NCBI GenBank assembly: GCA_949358305.1
Contig: OX442315.1
Span: 15,094,427 to 15,154,426, forward strand
Reading direction: 5' to 3'
Source: Strigamia acuminata
Taxonomy: Eukaryota; Arthropoda; Chilopoda; Geophilomorpha; Linotaeniidae
DNA length: 60,000 nt
Made by a program: the position numbers and the translations under genes. Within the stretch, counting starts at the first letter, position 1. Every line of letters begins with the position of its first letter. Positions 45,829 to 55,875 of the stretch are shown here, in pieces. The notes beneath the pieces were generated by a model. The model was given only the letters and a program-made list of their open reading frames with translations. It had not been told where the DNA came from and made no database searches.

Positions 45829-45930
45829 TTTAATTTTGTCTAACGTGTAGTACGACTAATTCCCATCCGCCATTTTCACTGATTCGGTGTTGTCACGTTC
45901 AAATGTTCGTCAGGCACCATCTGTTGTTGC
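45829..45930 (-). promoter_or_regulatory. B17 promoter module and MADGN uORF
   Basis: Complement of CAACAGATGGTGCCTGAC at about 45910-45927; uORF MADGN-stop at 45856-45873, 45 bases before the main ATG. The next bases upstream continue into a fragment of the array 3'-flank repeat. Confidence 0.5.
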
Positions 45931-45949
45931 AATATTTCAACTTTTTGCG

Positions 45950-46376
45950 GATAAGATGCACGTACACATTGAGTAAAGACATAGTTCTGATAAACACCAT
46001 TGCAAATCGGACATCCTGAACATGGTGAATAAAAGCCATAACCCTCTGAATCCAGTCTCTGCACGTTGGCCACATATTTCGCCGCACGTCATCATATTGA
46101 ACATCGTAAATTGACAGACAACTTTCGAGACATTTTTGGAAGAAAATCAATTTCTCCGTGGAAGATACATTTTATTGTACATTTTATTGTGGCCGGTTTT
46201 AGTTTGGCCACCCGGTAGATTTATAAATTAATAAAGCGACCACTCTGGAACCATTTTTAATGAGCTGAATTGATTTGATTGTGACAATCACGATGTATTT
46301 ACCTAATAAATGCCTAAATTCGTCATTAGATGGCGCTCTGTACATTTAGCGTATAATTCAATGTCCTGTTGAAAAA
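45950..46376 (-). other. Spacer with 3'-flank repeat fragment
   Basis: A truncated copy of the array 3'-flank repeat lies at about 45950-46080. A BTB-unit fragment follows (46088-46162, listed separately). From about 46165 to 46376 the sequence is AT-rich with no feature I can name; this is the edge of the interrupted part of the array. Confidence 0.5.
46088..46162 (-). pseudogene. BTB-unit fragment B18
   Basis: About 25 codons, EKLIFFQKCLESCLSIYDVQYD, from the C-terminal domain of a family member, with no flanking family sequence in frame. A remnant of a unit otherwise lost. Confidence 0.75.
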
Positions 46377-47580
46377 ATGGAGGACCAGGATCGACTGAGA
46401 ACTACATTAGAACTAATGGATTATGTCGATGGACAAATTACTGTGGCATGTAATGACATTTAATTCCACTTCTAGAATTTAAAAAGTACAAAGAAACGGA
46501 GCGCCAGATAAAAATCGCAACGGCGTGAGAAAAGAACGAACTGATGACGGCCACTTGTTCCGCGCAACCGGCATTTGGCGCCACGCCGAGGTACACATCG
46601 GCCAAGACATGAACCAGTTTCCGTGCTTCGGCCTATACTCCAAGAGCCAGTTCCCGCCCATCGTGCTGCAGTGTGTTTTACCACCAAACGTATTTTCAAA
46701 CCTCGTGCGCCAAATTCAGGAGGAAGAGATCCGTTGAGGAATTGAGGACAACTGACAAGTGAGTTGAAATGAGATTGATTAACTTTTGTGACTCATCAAT
46801 CATTAACTCACCTTCCGTTCTCGAAATGCTTGTAGTCCTTGCACCGAAGACACGTGCGCAGCAACGCTTCAGTCATCTGGTCCTCGACGTACGTGCAGAA
46901 CTGCACTTCGGGAGGTGGTTCGCTTCCTTGCACAACCTTCATTTACAAACTAAATTCGCATTTTATTTATTTATTCCTTTTTTCTTCTTTCATTACCTGC
47001 ACGTCACTTTGAGACATTCCGGGTTGAGGCAGGAAAAAAACTTGAGGTTCGTGCCCGGAATGATGGCGCAGAAAGAGCAGTGTGGAACAGACGAGATCGA
47101 GCAGAAACCCAAAGTGCAGTTCCGCACGTACGTCGAGGACAAGATGACGGAAGCATGTCTACAAGCATTTCGAGAACGGAAGGTGAGTTAATGATTGATG
47201 AGTCACAAAAGTTAATCGATCTCATTTCAACTCACTTTTCAGTTGTCGTCAATTCTCCAACGACGATGAACTGCATCGGCTGGAGGTGCAGGGAGCGCCA
47301 AGGAGGCGGGACAAGAAGGAGCAGTGCAAACACCATTCGAGGTCCGGCATGTCGACGCGCCTCCTCCTGAATCTTGCGCAGCCGAATCTTGCACACCACG
47401 GTAAAACATTTTGCAGCACGATGGGCGGGAAGTCGCTTTCGCAGTACTGGTCGACGCATGGGAACTGGTAATATAATTGTCCTGGCCGATGTGCATCTCT
47501 GCCTGCATGTGTCCTGCCGAACAAGTGGCATCCGAACACTGCCGAAATCGATGTACTTTAAGTGCCAGTTATTCAATTAA
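46377..47580. pseudogene. Inverted-duplicated fragments of an unidentified spliced gene
   Basis: Two copies of one segment face each other. On the minus strand (about 46945 down to 46500) and on the plus strand (about 47000-47520), each shows a coding stretch (minus VQFCTYVEDQMTEALLRTC; plus VQFRTYVEDKMTEAC), then a splice donor GAACGGAAG/GTGAGT, a short intron of about 60 bases ending (T)CAG, and a second stretch. Arms 46765-46842 and about 47165-47240 are near-identical inverted. The plus copy has lost part of exon one; both have frame problems. I do not recognise the protein. A 28-codon ORF at 46377-46463 (MEDQDRLRTTLELMDYVDG) may be an unrelated first exon. Confidence 0.5.
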
Positions 47581-48458
47581 TCCGAAGTTTAATTAATTAC
47601 TCAGAAATACCTGAATCAATTTGCTGCTATCAAATTAAATCAATAAAACCGCCGGTTTTATTGATTTAATTTCGTGTGCTTTTTTAAAAGAACCCGAAAG
47701 GCTCATAGCCCTTTTCGTCCGACATTCGAAAATGAAAGGCGAAACTTGCATGGCTCGATGAGATGAATTTGAAATCGCACGCGCTGAACTCGCGCCGTTG
47801 TGTTTGATTTGTGTTTGTTTGTTGATACAAAGTTGAATTTCGTCGGCAGATGGACCGCTAGACGGAGATCGATCGGTCGCGACCATTCGACCAACAAAAA
47901 CGATATGCGCCTCCATATTTCCAGTCGAAGATAAAACACGAAAGGACTCGAACTCCGTGAAACACAGAGCCTCAAAGTGAACAAATCAATTTTAAAACAC
48001 AAAGTTCTCAACCAATTTTATTTTTATTTAACATATATTTTTATTGTTTATTTTTGTCACACGTCTAATGATGTAATGTGAAGAGGCGCAATTTCTTCTC
48101 GTTAGGAGGGACAAGAAAATATGATTAAAAATGAAGAAAAACGACAAAATGTGGTTTGAAATGACAATGTTTTTTGAAATTAAGAAAAAATGCAAAATGT
48201 GGTTTATGAAGAGAAATGGCAATATGCGATTCAGATCAAGACAAATAGAAAAATTAGAGAAAAATGAGAAAATCTTTTTTTAAAATGATTAAACACAAAA
48301 TGTAAATTTAAAAAATTTAAAAACACATAACTTGGAATATACAAAAAATAATTAATTTTGTTTAATGAGCTTGAACAATTTTCCAGATTTGCACACACTG
48401 TCTACAGGTTTTAAATGTTTTCTGCACTTTTTAAACGTGGATACAAGCGAGAGAAATA
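47581..48458. other. AT-rich intergenic region
   Basis: A 41-base palindrome (20-base arms at 47632-47651 and 47653-47672 around one C) is the only structure I can name. Otherwise AT-rich sequence with short non-conserved ORFs. Confidence 0.5.
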
Positions 48459-48915
48459 TTACAATTTAACAGATCTATGTTGGCTTTTTAAATTTCCATT
48501 TCGATTGCTAGAATAAGCACAGAAATGGAATATGAGTTTTTTTCCTGTGTGGGTTAATAGATGACTTTTTAAATTAAAATTTTGATTAGTAGAATAATCA
48601 CACAAATGACACTTGAATGGTTTTTCTCCTGAATGGGTTAATAGATCATCTAATAACCCATTCAGAAGAAAAACCATTCAAGTGCCATTTGTGTGATTAT
48701 TCTTGCAATTAAAATGGCAGTTGAATGGTTTTTCTCCAGTGTGGGTTAATAGATGTTCACTGCGACTCTAACAATAAGCACACAAATAACACTTGAATGG
48801 TTTTTCTCCGATGTGAATTCGCATGTGGACAGTCATGCTTGTTTTCATTCGAAAGGAAAGTGAACATATTTGACATTTGAAAGGCTTTTCACTCGTGTCC
48901 CACGCACCGATTGCA
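48459..48915 (-). pseudogene. C2H2 zinc-finger pseudogene with an inverted finger
   Basis: Minus-strand C2H2 finger sequence (LLTHSGEKPFKCHLCDYS, HLLTHTGKKLIFHFCAYS; then TCMLVHMRIHIG-like remnants near 48800-48870) is related to the intact gene at 51171-51785 but broken. About 48651-48722 is a finger segment in plus orientation, an inverted copy of about 48593-48643. Frame is lost around it and the terminal fingers are degraded. Confidence 0.8.
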
Positions 48916-49623
48916 ACAATAAGCTTGAAGTTGTATGCTAATGATTCTGAAATTTAAAAAATAACAATTAATTAATTAAGTTGCAACCAAAATTTTGATT
49001 AAAAAGGTGACAACCAACGACTAAGTTACTAGACAAAATAGTTTGTTGCATGTATTTGGTTGGTTGAACTAAATAAATCTGTTAAATGAAATTTGCAGAA
49101 AATGACTAGACTGTTTTTATTCGGTACAAAATAGTTTTATTGACAACCAAAATCTTTGGTTTAATCTACTAAATTTATACTTGAGTTGGCTAAACACCCA
49201 CCAAATACATTTTTTTAGTTGCCACAACACACACAGTTTATCGAGTGTACTCTGGTGGTTTTATCCACATAATCACCATGGGTCAGTGTACAAGCTTTCC
49301 GCCACAATCTTTAAATAATGTACAAATATTTTGTCAAGTTATTTGGTTTACCTGATCAAAAAGAATGCGGTCGAAAGGAGTTCTGGTGGCAAAGATCGAA
49401 TTCAATTCCACGAGTTAGGCCTAACGTTCGAAGCACGAAAATGGAATAAACAAATTTAGATTATTTCTCAAAAAGAAAATTTATAGACTCCATTTACCTT
49501 TAGCAATCATCTGCTACCATTTTTTAGTGTTCAGCAACTTCGACACCTTTCAAACGAAATAAAAATGCGTTTAATCGTGCGCGAGAAAAGTGTGATACAT
49601 CAAACTAGAAAAAGACAAACATA

Positions 49624-49790
49624 ATGGCGGTTGCCGTAGAAACTACCGTAGTGCATAGTAACAGAAGCGAGTCATAATAAAGCTGCAGTCCAATCACAAT
49701 GCAGGAAAGAATTGCACATTTTGTTTAGTTCAAATATTGTCACTAGTCGGCGCTAATATGCACTTGTAGTTTCTATGACAACCGCCGTTT
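49624..49790. mobile_element. Short MITE-like inverted-repeat element
   Basis: Terminal inverted repeats of about 31 bases with a handful of mismatches: ATGGCGGTTGCCGTAGAAAC at the left and the complement of ACGGCGGTTGTCATAGAAAC at the right. The ~165-bp interval has no ORF. Confidence 0.55.
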
Positions 49791-50092
49791 GCTCTATCCT
49801 TGGACGTCCAAGCTCTCTCTTAATGTATTTTGGTGTATTGCATTTTTTCGTTCATCCTCGATTAAATGCATGTTTATTACGTGTGAAAGTTTCCAAAGTG
49901 TAAGCAGATTAAGGTAAAGATAGGAGAATAGATTAATCACATTTTTTTGGGGGATTATTGGGTTTTTTTCCGGTTTATAACAATCGTGCATCGAACGTTA
50001 GGCCTAACTCGCCTAACTGAATTCGACCCATTAGCGGTGATGCCCCACCTTCCCACACCGCGTTTTTTCTGTTACACGCATCAATATCCTTT

Positions 50093-50945
50093 AAGGAGTT
50101 ACTTTAGAATAGGGCCCGCTTCGGAACAGGCCCAAATTTTTTTTACTTACTAATTAAAGCGTGCTGTGTCCAAAAATGACACCTAAAATTGTCGGAAATG
50201 AAGCGTTCCGGTCGAAAACAGCTTCGGACGCCATGGCCGCCATTTTTTTCCTTTTTGTAAGAATTGCGTGTTTTTTTTTTTTCCTAACAAGAGGGGGCTA
50301 GCGCCCCCCCCCTTAACCCCCCCCCCCCCACAAACCTCACCTTACCCGGTTTTTTTATGCAAACCAGACAGGGATGATCGAGCATCAAGATAATCAAGCA
50401 ACAATGGCGGCCACACAGCCCTTTGGCTGATGTAAACAGACCTTTTACTCAGCATTTTCAACCAGATAACTTAATTTCCGACACTTTTGAGTGTCATTTT
50501 CGAACTCAGCGTACCTTTTTTGGTAAGTAACCAAATTTTGGGCCCATTCCAAAGCGGGCCCTATTCTAAAGTAAACCCTTATTTGGAGTGTGTCCAATTT
50601 ATGGGGCGGCAGAACTACACTTTACGGGCGAATCGTCAAATTTTCATTGTTGAAAGCGACAATCACAATTTTTCCCATACTTATCACAAGTCAATAAATG
50701 CCCAATTTCCTTCACATTAATAAAACCAGTTAAGGTGAGGTTCGGGGGGGGGGGGGGGTCAAGGGGGGGGGGTCAAGGGGGGGCGCTAGCCCCCCCTTGT
50801 TAAAAAAAAATAAAAAAAATACTCGTCATTATCATTAAGTCAGCAAAATGATGGGTTGGTTATTCGCCAACTCTCCCAACAATGAAAATTCGGATGATCA
50901 GTAGTGACGATTCGCCCGTAAAGTGTAGTTTTACCTATTGGGCAT
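50093..50945. mobile_element. Composite fold-back region with poly-G/poly-C
   Basis: Three inverted-repeat pairs are visible: about 50096-50150 with 50515-50583 (TTTAGAATAGGGCCCGCTT); about 50283-50345 with 50733-50803 (GCTAGCGCCCCCCC plus C-runs); and about 50606-50665 with 50875-50940 (ACACTTTACGGGCGAATCGT). G-runs of 15, 10 and 7 separated by TCAA occur at 50744-50783. It looks like two long-TIR MITEs sharing a GC-rich core. No ORF supported. Confidence 0.6.
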
Positions 50946-51170
50946 ATGATTCCCAGCTTAACCTACAGCCATTAATCTCCTGATTTTCGTTTGTTTACCC
51001 CCAATACCGTCAACGCCATTCGATTCCCCACCCTTCAATACCCATAAATCCAAATTTTGGAGATGATCTGAGAGCGGTTGCCCATAAAGTAAAATTATAC
51101 CTAAATTATTCTTTTTTTTTTCATTTCAGACTACGTTCATTTCAGTGTCATTGTCATTGAAGTAAAAAAA

Positions 51171-51785
51171 ATGAAGAGAACACGTGTGGATTACAATTGC
51201 AATCTGTGTGATTATTCGTGTTCACGCTATTCACTTTTGGAACAGCACATGCTTAAACACACTGGTGAAAAGCCTTTCAAATGTCAAATGTGTTCACTTT
51301 CATTTCGACTTAAAACTTTCATGACTGTCCACATGCGAAGTCACACCGGAGAAAAACCATTCAAGTGCCATTTGTGTGATTATTCTTGCAATCAAAGTGG
51401 GAGTTTAAACAAACATCTCTTAACCCATTCAGGAGAAAAACCATTCAAGTGCCATTTGTGTGATTATTCTTGCAATCAAAGTGCGAATTTAAAAAGTCAC
51501 CTATTAACCCACACAGGAGAAAAACCATTCAAGTGTCATTTGTGTGATTATTGTTCGAGTCGTCGTGAACATTTAAAGGAACATCTATTAACCCACACTG
51601 GAGAAAAACCATTCAAGTGCCATTTGTGTGATTATTGTTCGAGTCAAAATGGGAGTTTAAAAAGTCATCTATTAACCCATTCAGGAGAAAAATCATTCAA
51701 GTGCCATTTGTGTGCTTATTCTTGCAATCACAGTGGCAATTTAAGAAGACATCTTTTAACACATACAGGAGAAAAAGCATTTTAA
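51171..51785 (+). CDS. Seven-finger C2H2 zinc-finger protein
   Basis: 204-codon ORF consisting almost entirely of seven C2H2 fingers joined by TGEKPF or SGEKPF linkers, beginning after MKRTRVDYN. Fingers 3 to 7 are near-repeats of KCHLCDYSCNQSG with different contact residues (for example QSGSLNK, QSANLKS, RREHLKE, QNGSLKS, HSGNLRR), typical of a DNA-binding transcription factor with recently duplicated fingers. No KRAB, BTB or other effector domain is present in this ORF; one could lie on upstream exons, since a 3' splice site precedes it. The last finger ends TGEKAF then stop. Nuclear location is inferred. Confidence 0.9.
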   Translation: MKRTRVDYNCNLCDYSCSRYSLLEQHMLKHTGEKPFKCQMCSLSFRLKTFMTVHMRSHTGEKPFKCHLCDYSCNQSGSLNKHLLTHSGEKPFKCHLCDYSCNQSANLKSHLLTHTGEKPFKCHLCDYCSSRREHLKEHLLTHTGEKPFKCHLCDYCSSQNGSLKSHLLTHSGEKSFKCHLCAYSCNHSGNLRRHLLTHTGEKAF

Positions 51786-52426
51786 GCAGGAATAGAAATT
51801 TAAAAATATTAGTTTCGTTCATTCTGTATATTTTTCTCTGTTCATTTCCAATTTTAAAACACTTTAACCTGTGTGCACGTCTCGTTCTTGCATTGTAAAT
51901 GAAACATAAAAATTTCTTCCATTTATGTATTTTGTGCATATTGATGTATTTTTTTCTATTTCTGATTTAAATTTTTTAAGTTGAAAAACAATCACTTTCC
52001 ATCGTTCAATATGAATTATAAGCATTCAAATGAATACACTTTGCTGTAGGAGCTCAAATTGATCGCTTAACCTGAACCCATCTCATATTTCCATGGAATT
52101 TGCTCCCTGTGAGAGCAGATAATTTTAAATAAAATTGACATTTAAATGATGTCTTAGAATCACCTTCACATCATGGGTTTAGACGAAAACCCAAATATTA
52201 CTTTTTGGAATACTGATCATGTAAACAAACCAGTTTTCCAGGAAAGACAGATTTATTTATGAAGATCAGGCGCTTAATCGGGTCCGCGCGAATTCCTTAA
52301 ATCGCCGCTGATCACATGAAAATATCTAGTAACCGTGAGTAGCACCATGTGTTTTGTCTGACTTGTTCCATCGCAGATGGTGCCAAAGCAGTCTATTTAT
52401 TATTATTTGTCCACCAATTCATCATC
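51786..52426 (+). other. Zinc-finger gene 3' flank and spacer
   Basis: AT-rich 3' flank; an AATAAA is present near 52130. No further gene before the tRNA. Confidence 0.5.
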
Positions 52427-52498
52427 AGCAGAGTGGCGCAGTGGAAGCGTGCTGGGCCCATAACCCAGAGGCCGATGGATCGAAACCATCCTCTGCTA
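52427..52498 (+). tRNA. Initiator tRNA-Met (CAT)
   Basis: A 72-base gene folds into a full cloverleaf: acceptor AGCAGAG paired with CTCTGCT, anticodon stem CTGGG/CCCAG with loop CCCATAA (anticodon CAT at 52459-52461), T-arm GATGG-ATCGAAA-CCATC. The A1:U72 pair, three G:C pairs in the anticodon stem and A54 in place of T54 (ATCGAAA) mark it as the eukaryotic cytosolic initiator. CCA is not encoded. No intron. Internal A and B boxes (TGGCGCAGTGG; GGATCGAAACC) are intact, so it should be transcribed by RNA polymerase III. Confidence 0.97.
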
Positions 52499-52504
52499 GT
52501 TCTC

Positions 52505-52513
52505 TTTTTTTTT
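52505..52513 (+). terminator. RNA polymerase III T-run terminator
   Basis: Nine T residues begin seven bases after the tRNA, a normal pol III terminator. Confidence 0.85.
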
Positions 52514-52882
52514 CCTTCTTTTTATTGTATTATCAAAATAATGAAACAAATAAATCAAAATGCAATTTTCTCCTCATTATTCGACGATTCGTTTACTTTC
52601 TATATTCATCAAACAACCTTGCGTACGAGCGTAATACCATCATTTGTGGTACAGTGGCGCCACTGTCGAAACAATAATCGACAATAATAATACATTTATT
52701 TAATTAACTAAAATTAATAAAAATTCAACTTTTTTGAAAGGTTAATTGAATCTAAGTAAGACACTCGATTTATCATTACGAATTAAATATTTAAATGTGA
52801 TTTTGAATTAATAATGCAACAAAATCGAATCATGAACCACCTACAACGCACGCAGTTTGTCTAGTACCCACCTCTTGGACAT
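52514..52882. other. AT-rich spacer
   Basis: No gene or repeat that I can support. Confidence 0.5.
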
Positions 52883-53561
52883 CTACCGTCTTCCCCCGAA
52901 CATAACGTCATGACGTTGTGTTCGAATACAACGACACCTGACGTTTTATTCGAACACTACGTCATGACGTTATATTCGTACTTTTTCATGCAACTTTTGA
53001 AAAATCAGAAAAATCAGAAATTGAGCATGTAAATTGGACAATTCGTGCCAAATTTGTTTTACAATACGTGTCAAATTCGTGTACAATTTGTTTTACAATT
53101 CGTGTCCAATTCGTTTTACAATTCGTGTCCAATTCGTGTATAATTATCAGGGCCGTGTCGACCTACGAGGCGAAGAGGCGGCCGCCAGGTGGCCATGCCT
53201 TGGTAAATTTACATACCACGGCATGGCCACCTGGCGGCCGCCTCTTCGCCTCGTAGGTCGACACGGCCCTGATAATTTGTGTTTAATTCGTATCCAATTC
53301 GTGTCCAATTCTTGTCAAAATTCGTGTCGAATTCGTTTTTTCGGCATTGCGCCCGTTAAAAGCGCACCTGCAATGCTTCCCGGCATCGCACCCGTCAATG
53401 CACTCGAATATAACGTCATGACGTTGTATTCGAATACAACGTCATGACGTTATATTGGAAGTGACGTTCTATTCGAAAAATCCCTAAAACTTTCGAAAAC
53501 AGCGATTTTCGAAAAAACTTGAATATAACGTCATGACGTTATGTTCGGGGGAAGACGGTAG
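52883..53561. mobile_element. TIR element with ACGTCATGACGT repeats and large inner hairpin
   Basis: Terminal inverted repeats of 35 perfect bases (CTACCGTCTTCCCCCGAAC..., 52883-52917 and 53527-53561); TA dinucleotides inside the ends may be the target duplication. The palindrome AACGTCATGACGTT or a close form recurs at least six times near both ends. The middle has repeated AATTCGTGTCCAATTCGT units around a perfect 58-bp inverted repeat (53142-53199 and 53220-53277) with a 20-base loop. No transposase ORF; the ORFs here read through the repeats. Confidence 0.8.
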
Positions 53562-54186
53562 TGAAATTATCTCTTGCTTCTGGTCAATGGAAAAAATCTT
53601 TCGCCTTTTACTAAAGATTTCCGTGGCCGGGAGTATTCAATGAGTCTTTAGACACAATTTTTGCAATCCCGTTTTCGGACGGGATCACCAATAATCAAAA
53701 ATAAGATTTAAGTAAAAACAAAACCAAAAATGGTTTGTTATTTGATAAAATGGCCTAATTTATTCTCCAACCTAACCTATTATTAATAAGACGGTAGGTG
53801 CATTCCAAAACGCAGTGTTAGACGTTTTAGGCGTTTCCGTTCCGTGTCGTTTTATGGTCGTTTTAGGCCTGTTTAGGAACGTCAAAACAAAAAAATTTTT
53901 TGCCCTCGTTTTAGCAATTTCGTGTTATGAAAAAGCAATTTCTCCGTCACCACAACTACAAGCGTTTATTTTCTACACAATTGAGTCAAAATAAATTGAA
54001 ATAAATTGGCCTGATTTGATTGGAAGTGAGAAAATGATCGAAGAAAATTTAATTTACAATTTTTATTCATCCCAGTAAAATAAGTCATAAATAAATCTCC
54101 AAAAATTTTCGATATAAAATAAATCACGGCGATCAATCACGTGAATTTCATGTAAACAATCACGCGGGATATTCCAAAACTGCTAT
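53562..54186. other. Spacer and B19 3' flank
   Basis: From about 53955 the sequence is homologous in inverted orientation to the B5-B6 spacer (about 10240-10460), including the polyadenylation signal (minus strand, TTTATT at 54062-54067). The part before 53955 has no recognised feature. Confidence 0.6.
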
Positions 54187-55875
54187 TTATTGAACTGTTG
54201 GCACATTAACTCGGAAACACGCATCAAAATGAATGCGACCATGGAAATTTTGCTTGATCGCGTACTGTTTAACCAACACCATCGTCTCCAAAGAATAAAT
54301 TTTACACACGGTATTGATTTTTTCGATTATCAAACAGTCGTCGTCATAAGAAACGTACAGAATAACGTCACCCGTAATATTCGGCGACGGAACAACACTC
54401 CAACCGTCAAAATCGACATCGTAAATCAACAAACGACTTTCGGCAGATTTTTCATAAAAAATCAATTTCTCCGACGAATCCTTGCGCAGACTTTTACACT
54501 TTACGCTTTTCCAATGGCCTGGCGGTTTCTCTCTCGTCAAGCAACTCCCCAACCCGTTATCCACAATTTTCATGCGCTGTTCATCCACGTCGAAGAAATA
54601 CGTTTCACCGGCAGCCAACAACATGCTCTTGCAATCGCCAATCCGATTGTCGAAATTGACCATCTCCCACTTCCTCAATACAAAATTAAAAAACAAATAC
54701 TCCACTTTTGAAAGTCGGAAATATATCTCGTTGCAATTCGCAGTTTCGCTCGACATTGTATCAGAATTCACCGGCGTATCCATACAATAAATGAACACCA
54801 TGTCGTCTGGAGTGGAGGAAAACTCCATGTGGTTCTTGGACACGCTGAAATAAAACACGATCCCCGTGCTGGAAACTGCCGGAAAATAGCAGAGTGGTGT
54901 TTCGTCGTCGTCCAAATTTAGCGGTTCCAAGCCGGGCGTCCAGACCTCGTCGCTCAGCAACGAGAAAACGTGTTCGCAGTTGTGACAGTTGACTTCGAAG
55001 ACGAAAAATCGCACGTCACACGCGAGGCTTGCCGACCAACTGAGTTTGGCCCGAGATGTCACTTCCTTGCTCAAAGCGTCGTGCAAAGATGCTGCTTTGA
55101 TGACTATTTCAGTTTGCAGCAGCTTCTGGTGCGAAATGTCTGGTAGTTTCTCCATGCTGCATTTGGAGAGCAAATCAGTTACAACTTGCGTGTTGTTTTC
55201 ACGTTTGCCACGCGTCTTTATTTCCCAATTGAGCATAAAAATGATAAATTCGCCCAATTTATCGGGTTTCACCTTGAGAATAAGACTTTCCATTTGTATC
55301 AAAGTGATGTGCAAAAGCTCGTCCGTCTCCAGGATCCGTTTCATGTTCATTAAGATGAATGTTTGAACTCGGTCGATCGTTTCGGCTTGGTTGAACATTT
55401 CCGCCATCTGCCAAACCGTTAGAAATTTATCCAGAGTTATCAGGCTGCAATATAATTTCCAAAATGTATCGAATAAGCCTTTCAATTGCATTTTGTCAGC
55501 GGTCAGAATTATTTCACATATCTGGCTGTCCGGCATTTCGGGCTGGATGTGAATCTCTTGCGCGTACATGAATTTGACGACGATATTGACGATTTCCATC
55601 GATGTGTCGGGAAGGGGTATCACGTTCTGTTGGTTCTCCAAGCTGCCTAGACTTAAAATTGCTTTGAAATAGTCGCTGCCAGCCAATAAGATGAATTTGT
55701 GGGCATGCACGTGGCCATCTTTGCACTTCAGGACGACCGTCTCAGGTTTAAATTCGTCTCTTGAATTGTATAAATTGATCAAAATTAATTTGTGTTGGAG
55801 ATTCACTTCAAATTCGACTTTTGATTCCGCTTCAATGCCACGCAATGGCATTATTTCGTTTGAGTTGGTCGTCAT
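54187..55875 (-). CDS. BTB-BACK protein B19, new start codon
   Basis: 562-codon ORF. The ancestral start context is visible upstream as ATGTGAAGCTTGTG, where ATG is now followed directly by TGA. Translation would instead start at an ATG created where relatives have ACG, giving MTTNSNEIMPLRGIEAES and losing the Cys-containing tail. BTB (HVHAHKFILLAGSDYFKAIL) and BACK (VWQMAEMFNQAETI; LSKCSMEKLPDISHQKL) are intact. The C-terminal domain shares TPGLEPLNLDDDETPLCYFP and SLACDVRFFVFEVN with B6. The family stop is shifted and the end reads FRVNVPTVQ. It is homologous to the B5/B6 block on the plus arm. Confidence 0.9.
   Translation of the reverse strand: MTTNSNEIMPLRGIEAESKVEFEVNLQHKLILINLYNSRDEFKPETVVLKCKDGHVHAHKFILLAGSDYFKAILSLGSLENQQNVIPLPDTSMEIVNIVVKFMYAQEIHIQPEMPDSQICEIILTADKMQLKGLFDTFWKLYCSLITLDKFLTVWQMAEMFNQAETIDRVQTFILMNMKRILETDELLHITLIQMESLILKVKPDKLGEFIIFMLNWEIKTRGKRENNTQVVTDLLSKCSMEKLPDISHQKLLQTEIVIKAASLHDALSKEVTSRAKLSWSASLACDVRFFVFEVNCHNCEHVFSLLSDEVWTPGLEPLNLDDDETPLCYFPAVSSTGIVFYFSVSKNHMEFSSTPDDMVFIYCMDTPVNSDTMSSETANCNEIYFRLSKVEYLFFNFVLRKWEMVNFDNRIGDCKSMLLAAGETYFFDVDEQRMKIVDNGLGSCLTREKPPGHWKSVKCKSLRKDSSEKLIFYEKSAESRLLIYDVDFDGWSVVPSPNITGDVILYVSYDDDCLIIEKINTVCKIYSLETMVLVKQYAIKQNFHGRIHFDACFRVNVPTVQ

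Larger units (their letters stand above)
48916..51170. other. Intergenic region with inverted-repeat elements
   Basis: No gene seen. Contains a small inverted-repeat element (about 49624-49790), a composite of inverted repeats with poly-G/poly-C tracts (50093-50945), and just before 51171 a likely 3' splice site (TTTTTTTTTCATTTCAG, ending about 51130) that suggests a 5'-UTR intron of the zinc-finger gene. Confidence 0.5.

Noticed and set aside
52349-52687. Two overlapping ORFs of 107 and 112 codons across 52.35-52.69 kb
   Set aside because: They read through the initiator tRNA gene and its T-run terminator.
53034-53447. 137-codon ORF within the 52.9-53.6 kb TIR element
   Set aside because: It consists of tandem repeat and hairpin-arm sequence translated in one frame, with no protein motif.
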